Assembly (NCBI GenBank): GCA_026770585.1
Contig: MU647196.1
Span: 105,814-124,725 of the forward strand
Source: Baffinella frigidus
Lineage: Eukaryota; Cryptophyceae; Cryptomonadales; Baffinellaceae
DNA: 18,912 bases
Reading direction: 5' to 3'
Each line of letters starts with the position of its first letter. Position 1 is the first letter of the stretch. A program made the position numbers and the translations under genes. Below are positions 1 through 10,000 of this stretch, piece by piece. Below the pieces are notes generated by a model. It saw nothing but the letters and a program-made list of their open reading frames with translations, had not been told where the DNA came from and made no database searches.

Positions 1-9
1 CCCGCGGAA

Positions 10-285
10 GTGTCTCTCTGTCTCGCTCTCTCTTTCTCGCGCGCGATCTCTCTCTCTCTCTCTCTCTCTCTATTTCTCTCTCTCTATAGGTCGCTATGTG
101 TGTGTGTCTCTCTCTCTGTCGCTCTGTCTCTCTGTCTCTGTCTCTCTGTCGCTCTTGTCTATCTGTCTCTCCATCTCTCCATCTCTCTGTTGCTCTGCCT
201 CTCTGTCGCTGTGTCGCTCTGTCTCTCTGTCCCTCTGTCTCTCAGTTTATATGTCTCATTGTCTCTGTCTCTGTCTCTGTCTTTA
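10..285. repeat. CT-rich microsatellite, degenerate
   Basis: A tract of about 275 nt made almost wholly of TC dinucleotides interrupted by TG, GTCG and CTA variants. All three + frames stay open through it and would give Ser/Leu/Cys/Val-rich products. That is a by-product of the repeat and not evidence of coding. Confidence 0.9.
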
Positions 286-990
286 TGCGGAAGGAATTCA
301 CAACCGCGGCAGCACGGCCGGACCCTTCTCAGCCCAGCTGACGTCCAGATGTCACCTCTGCGCAGACTGCAACTCTCAACTCGTTACGAAACTTCTCTCC
401 GAAAGTTGATCAGTACGCCCCCACCTCCCACTCCCCCACTTCCCTTTCCAGCTCCAGCCGCTATCCAGGAGCATGTGTTTGGCCGATCCTGATTGGCACC
501 AGAGGTCATGGTGCCCTTCAGGGCCTTTTTGCCTCCAACTTAAAAAGGGCCCTAGGCCAGAGCCGTGCTCTCTTCATCTCATCTCACCTGCGTGGCGTAG
601 CTCCCTTCCCGTGGAGGCCTCCACGGGAAGGCTCCACCACCTTTCTCTGGAGACACACATGCCCCCCACACCCCTCCAATTCAGCCCCCAACACGCACTG
701 CGTCAACAGGAGTCCACCTTGCAGAACGCGCACCATCTAGCTCTGCCTGAGTCAATCCGGTCTCCTCAAACTTCGCAGACCAAAAGTTTATTAGCGTGGT
801 GTGCGGTATATCTTTGGAAAACAATCAGTCAACCCGACTCGGGCAGAACGCGCACCATGCTGCCCTGTGTGCGTGCTCTCCTCTCCCATTAGGCTCACAA
901 CCTGTCCTGGCCTCGCCCCTGCTTGCAGGGAACACATGGTGGCCATGTTGGCTTCCATCCGTAATGAACGCACGTGTCTCTCTGTTGCAG
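286..990. other. Region with no firm gene; probable intron or upstream part of the left + strand gene
   Basis: No convincing exon chain is visible here. The 16-mer gcagaacgcgcaccat occurs near 722 and again near 843, an imperfect local duplication. A 28-bp perfect palindrome lies at 604-631. A pyrimidine-rich stretch followed by CAG near 461 and another CAG near 928 could be splice acceptors. The segment after the second (929-960) reads partly as EHMVAMLASIR, but I could not join it in phase to the next exon. Confidence 0.4.
604..631. repeat. 28-bp perfect palindrome
   Basis: The left half CCTTCCCGTGGAGG is followed directly by its exact reverse complement with no spacer. It could form a cruciform or hairpin. 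I see no surrounding element that explains it. Confidence 0.85.
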
Positions 991-1742
991 GGACCTGCGG
1001 CGGCCGCTGGAGAGCATGCGCGGCGTTCTCGAGCAACGGCCCTTCACGATCTTGGTCAGCCCCCGCCCCACCCCTATCCCTCAAGTGGCGAGTAGGCTCA
1101 TACGCCCTACCGTAGGGCCCTAGGACATGCCTAGGACCTCTCGGGGATCAAAATTTGACCCCCTCGCCACTTAAGGGATACAGGAGTACCTCGCTCATAA
1201 GAAAAGTCCGCCCCCCTAGGATCACCATAGGGCCCTAGGCATAGGCCTACTGTAGGGTCCTAGGGGGGGGGGAGGTTCTTATGAGCGAGGTACCCCTGTA
1301 TGCAGGGTCGGTGTGGAGCAGCGGGGCCCCGCGACCTGTCACAAGACTGAGACCACTCATTTCGAGACTGGGTGCGGGAACGCCTCGGGGGAATAGCAAG
1401 TGCACTACTCGAGGGATTTGTCAGGGTCTTTTCGGTTTTCAGGACACGACAGTTGACATAATGTCAAGGTATCTTTTGAGAGCGTGTGGTCACGTTGTCG
1501 GGGCACGAATGGCTTTTTTTGGGTGGATTTGGAGCCAATCAAGAGAGACATAAGTGTCTTGAAATGATCGACATGTCTTCTAGTCTTGAATAGCAGGCAT
1601 CACGGTTTCGACGACTGACATGCGAGGTTTTGGAGGGCAGAGGATTTCGGAGGAGGACGTTGGGTCGCACGTGCCAGACGCGAAGCTCGCGAAACACGCC
1701 CAGGAACGCATGCGCCAGATGGGCAAGATTGTCGGACGATAA
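991..1742 (+). CDS. 3' end of an unrecognised + strand gene (two terminal exons, partial)
   Basis: Two coding-like segments join in phase. Exon 991-1054 follows the acceptor tctctctgttgcag and reads from its second base DLRRPLESMRGVLEQRPFTI plus Leu, with donor TTG|GTCAGC. Exon 1641-1742 follows ggttttggagggcag and reads RISEEDVGSHVPDAKLAKHA, then QERMRQMGKIVGR and the stop TAA. The intron between them (1055-1640) holds two foldback elements. The C-terminus is charged and looks helical. I recognise no family, and the 5' exons are not identified; they lie further left or outside the window. The case rests on amino-acid composition, matching phase and splice sites, not on homology. The stop lies about 260 nt from the stop of the transporter gene on the other strand, so the two are convergent. 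Confidence 0.4.
1075..1180. mobile_element. Foldback (MITE-like) element with 18-bp terminal inverted repeats
   Basis: The left end TATCCCTCAAGTGGCGAG pairs with the right end CTCGCCACTTAAGGGATA with a single mismatch. The interior contains CCTAGG and GGGCCC palindromic blocks and has no ORF. It abuts the next foldback element with essentially no gap, and it lies in a putative intron of the left gene. Confidence 0.65.
1179..1300. mobile_element. MITE-like element, family A copy 1 (25-bp TIRs)
   Basis: The terminal inverted repeats start TACAGGAGTACCTCGCTCAT and end with the complementary ...ATGAGCGAGGTACCCCTGTA, with one mismatch in 25. The element is about 122 bp. Its core is rich in CCTAGG and GGGCCCTA. 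No transposase is present. A second copy of nearly identical length lies at 2171-2293. Both are intronic, which fits a non-autonomous foldback transposon family. Confidence 0.75.
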
Positions 1743-2002
1743 ACCGGAGTACCCCTCAAGTGACCAACGGGCGATTTATCGCCCACGGGGGAGTTCCGCC
1801 AAAAATGAAGTATGAACAATGTACCTTCCTGGCAAATGTTGAGAGTGGTCGCGTGCGTCTGTGGACCCGAGAAATCGAGCAGGCCGCGAGCCCGATGCGC
1901 GAAGCCCCCCCATATACCATTTTAATCAATCCTATCTACATTCCTGCCACATGCGCTGGACGGGGCGGTGCTCAGGTTATCAGCTCGACAGTGCTGATCT
2001 CC
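1743..2002. other. Region between two convergent stop codons (3' UTRs)
   Basis: No coding exon is seen. It includes a short inverted repeat, gggcga-ttta-tcgccc, near 1768-1784, and a direct duplication of the transporter's stop-codon region near 1970-2002. Transcription terminators of both genes should lie here. I see no certain polyadenylation signal. Confidence 0.5.
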
Positions 2003-2036
2003 TCAGGTTATCAACTGAGCGCTGCTCATCTCCTGA
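1970..2036. repeat. Tandem duplication of the transporter stop-codon region
   Basis: Two copies of a unit of about 33 bp, CTCAGGTTATCA...GCTSATCTCC on the + strand, lie side by side. The right copy holds the last codons and TGA of exon 26; the left is in the 3' UTR. Confidence 0.75.
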
Positions 2037-3985
2037 GCGTCAATGTGTTCCGGACCCAGCTGCCTCTGTACCAGAGTCTTGTACACCTGCCGTGAGCAAA
2101 CGCATACAAGGTTTATTTGACGGTGAAACAAGAACGCGCCAGGAGGCAAGTCAGGGCAAGAGACGAGATGTAAAGTGGTACCTCGCGCATAAGATAACGC
2201 CCACCCCCTAGCTAGGACCACCATATGGCCCTGGATAGGGCTAGAGTAGGGTCCTAGGGGCGGACGTTTTCTTATGAGCGAGGTACCCCTGTAAGGGCCC
2301 TACAGTAGCGGCCGGCTACCACCCCGAAGGGTGGGGGGTTTCGATTCAGAGCATGCCATGCACATTCACGGTTTGGAACAGAGGGTGCAGCATTCACGGC
2401 TCAGGGTCAGGCGGGGTGGTCCACGGCGTAGATGCCCATACCAAAATTAGTTTCGGACTCGAAAATTGGGTCCGGGCTCAAAAACTGGGTAAGCCTTAAA
2501 ATTGGGATTGGGCGCGGGATGGCTCACCCCTCCCTGTTCGATGAGCGAGTCGTGTGTCCCCTGCGATCGTTCGGGCACAGTGTTACTCATCAAGGCGCCT
2601 CCTTGTTTCAGAAACTGCGGACTCACGGGTCTCAGAACGGAAACGTTTGCAGGGGCATGCGCAGCACACCGCTTGCTTGCCAGCACATGCCCCGGGACGC
2701 GCAGAGCTCTTCTGCTCTTCAGCGTGGCCGCGGTCCTCTGGTCTTCGAAATCAGCGGGGCAAGCCCCCATGCAACGCCACTGGACACGACCACCCGCGAG
2801 AGAAACAGGCATTGGCAGAGAAGGGGAGGCGACAGGCGCGTCTCTGAGCCCCAACCCCGAAATCCGAAACCCGAACCCTGACACAGAAGAGGTCTTTGCT
2901 GAGAAGGGGGAGACGGGCGAGGGGGCCCCACGCTCGTGGCGTGGGGGGCTGATACCAATCTTCCAATACTAATCTCATGGTAGAGAAAGAGGAGATTGGT
3001 TGGTAGACAAGGGATGCACGAGAAGGGCGGGGGGGCGACCTGTTGTTGAACGACGCCATCCTGCAGGACGATGATGTTGTGCGCGCGGCGCACGGTCGAG
3101 AGCCGGTGCGCGATCACCAGCACTGTCCGCCCTTGCATCGACGTGTCGATCGCCGACTGCACCCCCCCCCACAAACACAGCTGAGACCAGCGCTTTGTAA
3201 AGTTTCAAGGGCGCGGTGCAGCCGGGGACTCCCGATAGATCTCCACTCACGTGCCGCGTGCAGGGGGCTGTGCTCAGTGAAGCAGGTGTGCATGGCGCGG
3301 GTGTAGGTTGTAGGGCGCTGGATGCAGCGCCCTACTTTTCGTCAACACGTACACTTTCTGAAGGGTGCATTGCGCAGGTGTCGGATGTGGTGTGCAGGGA
3401 GCAGGGTGCAGGGTGCATTGCGCAGGGGTGCACGGTACCTGTACGGAGGCCTCTGAGGCGGTGTCGAGCGCGCTTGTCGCCTCGTCTAGCAGCTGCCATC
3501 GCGACACCCCCCATGCCTCAGCCCCCAACATTCACCAACCAACGTGCACTGTTTCTGGCGCGCCCCGCTTGCAAGTCTTGAGAGCGTGAGTGTACGTGGT
3601 TGAAAAAAGACACACACACAACTCTCTCTCTCTCTCTTTACGACTGCAGGTTTAGTTTTTGTGTGTAGTCCCGCGGGCCTGTTGAGTAAAGCAACTCTCT
3701 CTCATGCGGAACCGGCTGGAGTCTGGAGGGAGTCGGGAGGTACCAAGACGGCGGGATCGCGCACGAGCGCTCGCGCGATCGCGATACGCTGCTTCTGCCC
3801 TCCAGAAAGATGGCTTCCCTTCTCGCCGGCCATGGTATCGTAGCCGAGCTTCATACGCGAGATGAAGTGGTGGCAGCATGCCAGCTTCGCTGCCTCCACC
3901 ACCTGCACACACACGTCATCATGCGTCAGTTGTCCAGGTCTCTATCTCGCTCGCTCTCTCTCTCTCTCTCTCGCTATCTCTCTCC

Positions 3986-4024
<39 letters not shown>

Positions 4025-7000
4025 GCACCAGTCACACATCCAGCTTCGGAGCCTCCACCACCTGCCCACACACGTCAGCAATATTTTGGCCGACCCCCTT
4101 CAGCATTTGCCAACCCCCTTCTGATGGCATGCCATGGTCAATCAATGTCAGCATCTCTCCTCCCACGTGAATTCCAGAGTTGAGCAGTGCCTTGCGGTGT
4201 CGACAGATTAGGGCCCTGTCGGCTCGAACAACAGGTGCGAATTTTGTTCGTGTCCTCTCAGTTTGAAACGAATTTGCGGAAAACATGTTGGTGTGCCGTG
4301 CGGAAAGCATGCCATATCGCGGAGCTCTGCTTCTGGCCTCCCGAAAGGTATTTGCGGAAAATATTTTGGTGGGGCGTGCGGGAAACGTGCCTTGGCGCGC
4401 AGCTCTTCGGGAGAAAGGTGTTCCCCGAAACCGTAGGCGATGTTCTCTGCGATCGAGCGCGCGTACAGTACCGGCTCCTGTCCGAGGACGAGGGGTGGGT
4501 GTCAGTCAACCTCTGGAACGTTTTATTGTTGCCTGCGTACCTGCCCGCCAGGTTCTCTCCATTAATAGAAGGTGCGATCGGGGGCGCGGAGGGGGCGAGA
4601 CACATCAGACCAGATCAGACCACATCAGATCAATCAGATGGTACCTCGTACAGTACCGCCTCGCCTCCTGCCCGATAAGGAGGAGGGGTGGGGGGAGGTG
4701 CCGGGTCAGTCACCCTCTCATAAATCACCTTTTACTTTTATGATTTTCAATGTCAGCGCTGGCGTGCCACCTGCCCTCAGATGCCACGGGGCTACCTTAA
4801 CCAACCTCAAGTCAACACCCCGACAAACGAAACCCGAAACACCAGCCTCTACCATCGGCAGGCGGCAGCCTTTTTTCCACGGCGGGGTGGCGGGGGTGAT
4901 GGAGGTGATTTAGGTCCTGGAGGTTTTAAATGCTCTCAACATATGCCAACCACACGCCCTTCTGTAGAAAAGATCTGCAGAGAAAGCATTTTGGCTTGTC
5001 GAGGAGGGTATAATACTTATAGGACCTGACTTGTGTAAAGTCACACCGGATATGCCTAAACGGGGTTTATCCCCAGAGGGTGTGGGGGGTTCTCTGGGCA
5101 GAAGAGGCACCTGTGCAACGAGCGAGATGCGGGAGTGGAGGTATTCGTGGGTGTAGGCCTCGAGCGGATGTCCGTCCAGCAGCACTCGCCCCCCTGACGC
5201 CTGGTAGAACCTCTGCGGAGGAGAAAGAATGGTGCTTCAGCCAAGAGAGGAGGTCATGGCTGCCCACAGGCTCAAACACAGGTTATGGCTGCCCACACAC
5301 TCACACACAGGTTATCGCTGCACATCCAGCCTTACACATGTTATGGCTGTCCACACGCGCACACGCCCGAGCCTTGCCGCATGCCGGCCATAAGTTGACA
5401 TGGCTGGATGCGTCCAGCCTTGGCGACGCCTGGTAGAACAGCTGCGGAGGAGAAAGGAAGGTGGTTCAGCGTTTCAGGTCATGGTTGCCCACACGCTCAC
5501 ACACAGGTTTTGGCTGCCCACACGCTCGACCGCACCGGCCGGGATGCTTCACGGCTGGGGAAAAGCGCGCTCCACCTGTCATGAGAGAACCTGGCGGGCG
5601 GGTACACAGAAACAGTGTCGATTCGCGACTCGCTGGCTCGGCCACCCCATCCAGCATGCATCGATAGTGGGTGGGCGGGTGGTAGGCGGGTTGTCAGGCA
5701 TCAGGGCCTGGATGCATCCATTGTGATTGGGCGTCACAGTCTGGATGCATCGAAAGTGATGGCGGGCGGGGCGGGCGGGGCCCACCTGGAGGAGCGCGAT
5801 GCAGCTGGACTTGCCAGAGCCGCTTGACCCGACCAGCGCCGCGACCTGCACCGCCCGCGTCGTCACGCTTGAGGGCAGCCATGACCTCTCTTGGCTGAAC
5901 CGCCTTTTTCCTTCCACTCCCGTCGTCAGGCCTCACCCCCTCCATTTTTGACTCAACCCCTTCACGCATGACTCAACCTCTCCACGCATGACGCACCCCC
6001 TCCACTGTTGGCTCAATCCCTCCACTCTTGACTCAACCCCTCGACTCTTGACGCGCAACACAGCGCTGCGGAAACGACTTGCACACATCTGTTTGGGGTG
6101 CCGTCTTGCCCCACCAGCGGCCCGGACAGCCTCAGAGACACAGCGTACCGAGTGGTGCTGGAGAGTGGTACGGGAGACGGACGAGAGTAACGAGCGGTGG
6201 TGAACAGTGCCCGGGCGCAGGAGGCAGCGCATGAGATTTCGGGTTTCGGTACCTGGCCAGCCGCGACGGAGAATGAAACCTTGTCCAGGACGATGGTCTC
6301 AGCCCGCGCTGAATACACCTGCGCATCCACACACAACCCCCACGCTCACGTCAACGATCGTCCTCGTCTCGGTCCACATACAACCTCACGCTCTCATGTC
6401 AGCCGCCTGTCCACACACCAAACCCTCAACCCTCATCCCAAGCCTTGACCCCTCACCCTTGACCGTCGACCCTTGACCCTTGACTCTTGACCCTTCACCC
6501 TGAAACCTCGAGCCTCAAGCCTCAAGCATCAAGCCTCAGGCCTCAAGCAGCACACCTCAACCCTCAAGCCTTACGCCTCAAGTCTCAATCCACACGCCTC
6601 AAGCCTGAATCCCCAGACCGCCACCCACACGTCACCGCCCCGCCCGATCTTACACCTGCACTTCAAAGCTACTGATCACGGGCACGTGCGCGAGCACTAA
6701 TCTGGCCCGCCGAGAGGCATCATGCAACCTCGCAAGTCTACCCGAACCAGCACTACAGCCAATGCAAACATGGGTTTGTTTGGCGAGGCGCGCAAGAAAG
6801 CGGTGGGATGGAGCATGGGAGGGGTAACTTGCCATAGAAACGTTGTCGAACTCTATCTCCCCCCGCAGCGTCTCTGGCGCCAGCGTGCCTTCAGGTGCAA
6901 TCTTGGGTTTCCTGCTCGAAAACCTCGCATTCAGCCACACCACCACTCTTCGCATCACCGCCACACGTGTATGTAAGTGTGCGGGCTGACTCAATTCAAA

Positions 7001-10000
7001 CCGCCTTTTATGCTATCGTAAGGGTGGTGACTCTCTTATTTTGCTATATTAGCTTCGACATAGCTTTAATATATCAGAAAATCCACCCCAAGATAGCAAA
7101 AACACGGTTTAAATTGAGTCGCCCCGCAAATGAATGTATCAGCACTCGCCACCCACCTTCCGGACCATTCCCACCACGCCCGCAGCTCAACGACGTCCAC
7201 TTCTACGCGCTGGAATTGTACATGGCCGAGCCAAGGGTCGTGCCACTAACAGAGGAGAGATGAACAACACGATGGTGTTTCCGTACCTTATGTTTTGTTC
7301 CTTGTTTCTGTATCGTGGGTTGGGTGCAGGGTGTTGGGTTTAGGGTTCAGGGTTCAGGGATCAGGACAAAGGAGGCCTTGGGCGGGGACGGAGGCAGAGA
7401 GTAACCGGTTCAGGTAGGGCTTGGTTTTAGGGGGTTTAGGATTTGAGGAGTTTTGTTGTTCAGCATCTTGGACGGACAGTACCGATCCATGATATCGGAA
7501 ACTTTAAAAAAGACCCAATAATGCAGACACTGTGATTGGGTTCCCGGTCGGCCTCGTGTGAAGGGAGACACCGATCCATGATATCGCAGACTTTCTCGGC
7601 AGCGCGACCAACCCGCCCGAGACTGGTACACATCCTTACATCCCCATATTCAAATATGATGCTGTACTCCTCCACGATTCTCGAGTGGGAGTGACCGATC
7701 CATGATATCGAAGACTTTCTCGGCAGCGCCAGCGGCCTGCATCAGCCCTGTGAACACGTCCCCGATCGACCCCAGCGCCTGCATTCCAGGCATTCGGGTT
7801 TAGGGTTTAGGGTTTAGACCAGGTGGGGCGTCAAGGTTGGGGGGCGCAACAATCTAGAAGTCGACCCAGGTACTTGCATCTATACGTCCTCTCCACAAGT
7901 CAAGTAATGCATGAACCACGTGAATGCACATGAAGAGCCACTCCTAGTCAGCGAATCCCCCGAACTCGCCTACAGGCCCGCTCTCATCACACTCCCGTTA
8001 CCCCACCCTCTTGCCAAAAACGCCATGCTACCCAATCGGTAAGCTGCATAATCGCCGCATAATCGGAATCATCTCTCCAGAGGGGGGGGCATATGGCCGG
8101 GTTCAGGAACCCTACACCGAGTTTACGGACCCTAAACCGGGTTTAGGAATCCTGACCACTAAACGGGCGAGGAGGAACCTGGGAGAGGCTCTGCTGGTAG
8201 AAGACGAAGCTGATCAGCTCTCCCGGCTTCAGCGATCCCACCATCACCTGCAGAACATACCACCCATTCAGCATACATCCACCGTCCGGTCAGGACCCTC
8301 ACCGAGAATATGTTCTCGCAGAAGTGATGAGGCGGGTGCGGATACGCTACGTCGGAGTCAGGCCAAGAAACAAACCGTAATCCCTGGCCCTCAACCCCTA
8401 ACCCCTAACCCATAACCCCTCAACCCGAACTCCTAACCCCTAACCCCCCACCCCTAAAGCATATTACCATCAGTAGGGGCGGGACATTCAAGTCTCTTAG
8501 CGTCGGCGACTCGCGCGCGAGGGCGCAGACACACTACGTCGGAGTCCCCCGCACAATGGCACCTCGCGTTGGCCCTGTGCATCTCGTCTTGGAACACACT
8601 AGTCAACCACGAGCGGAGGGCGGGGGGGCGGGGATGGCACCATGTGTCCGCCGTAGAAGAGAACCGCGACGGTCACGAGCAGCGGCGATGCCGAGACAAA
8701 CGACATATATCCTGCGGGATACAATGTCGAAAACTTTAGAAAAAATGACACAATCCACGCCAGACCACCGGGCGTGTTTCTCTACAAACTGTGTGTTCAC
8801 AGCCGGGACGCACAGGACCACTCGGAAGGCTACGATTCACATCTTCCCCGGATATCCGGGGAAAACGTGACCAACAATTGCAAACTTTTGGCATCTTCCC
8901 GTAAGAAGCGATTCAATCATTGGCTTTAGAATGTTCCCCGTAGTGTTCCGAGCGGATCAGAAAATGAGAAACGAGGAGGATCGCGGTGCGCACCAGTGTA
9001 GGCGTAGGCCTGGGAGAAGCCGAGCGCGACCAGCTTGTCAAGCTTCGCCCGGTATTCCTCGCGTTCTCTCTCCTCGTTTCCGAACGACCGAACCTGCCAC
9101 ACGTTTCATTAAGGCTCATAGACTTTTGTATCACTCACGTCAAGGCTTACGTGCCTATCTAGGAACTGTGTCGACACTTGCCGCGCGGCAGGAATCTCAT
9201 CTCGAAAGATATCATAATCCACATTTATGCTATTGTATGCCTTGGTTGTATGCCTAATTCAGATATCCACCTTTGTCTTAAGCGTTGGACGCCTACGATA
9301 GCGGGTCAGATTATGTCTTGTTCCGACCCCCCCGTCTGTCAGGCGCGCAAGCCACGAGAGTAGTTTGAGAAAAAGATGTTCTACAGCGGCTGCAGCTCCA
9401 GGAGTGGCAGACGTCCCAACTACTCGGATGCCTGCAACGTTGGCAGCACCGGCACCGTCAAGACCCGGGAGCAGATTGGGAGGGAGGGGGGGAGGCGCAC
9501 CGTGCGCATAGACCCGATGATCTCCTCGGCAGCCGCATTGCACGCCGCCTGCTCACCGCGCCCGGACTGAGAATACTACGGGAAAAAGTAGACTGTAAGA
9601 CCGATTTCTACCAGACACGCCCGGTTTGTCTCGGGCCGCCTGCTCGGAGAAGGGCGCGTGTCAGCAGCAACAATGCGACGCATACGAAACCACGCTGACA
9701 CACATGGGTAACCTGAGAAGATAATCTCTCGCCTTGACCACTCAGCCTACCGGGCAGATAGACTCCGTGATCAAAAGGGACATGGAGATACACCGGTCTC
9801 CAGGGGGCATATCTTCTCTCGCATGCGTTTGCACAAGAGGAAGTGGGGCAACGCGAGAACCTGCTGGTCTTGCACGGACTCAGCGATGGTGCGGTAGTAG
9901 CTCCCGTACACGCGCGACACAACCGTGACCAGCGGGACCGACAGGAACGTCACCACCGTCAGCTGCCACTGCGAATACACCATGAAGCACAGCAGCCCTG

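Larger units (their letters stand above)
2003..6911 (-). other. Nucleotide-binding domain of the transporter (exons 17-26, residues about 516-795)
   Basis: All ATPase motifs are intact. A-loop aromatic Tyr544 (VYSARAE, exon 18). Walker [10 protein letters not shown], residues 570-578, with Lys576 (exon 19). Q-loop Gln618 at the end of exon 20, followed by EPVLYARS. Signature LSGGQ, 679-683 (exon 22). Walker B VLLLDE, formed across the exon 22-23 junction, with catalytic Glu704; D-loop SALD, 707-710. H-loop His735 in IAHRLSTV (exon 24). Exon 25 is only 33 nt ([11 protein letters not shown]). Exon 26 gives VYKTLVQRQ and a short Ser/Gln tail to TGA. No motif is degenerate, so ATP hydrolysis is expected. 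Introns 17 (ATG|GCAAGT) and 21 (AAG|GCACGT) use GC donors. Confidence 0.95.

Noticed and set aside
10-492. Ser/Leu-rich ORFs of 81-160 codons over the left microsatellite
   Set aside because: A TC repeat has no stop codons in most frames; the composition is purely repeat-driven.
1281-1553. ORF of 90 codons starting MSEVPLY
   Set aside because: It begins inside the terminal repeat of the foldback element and has no coding-like continuation; a second element copy shows the same start.
6650-6833. Read-through of exon 17 as ...[14 protein letters not shown], resembling the SYPSRP motif of ABC proteins
   Set aside because: After a few residues it leaves the family and soon stops. Splicing from GCAAGT to 6318 gives VYSARAET with exact family spacing, so the resemblance is coincidental.
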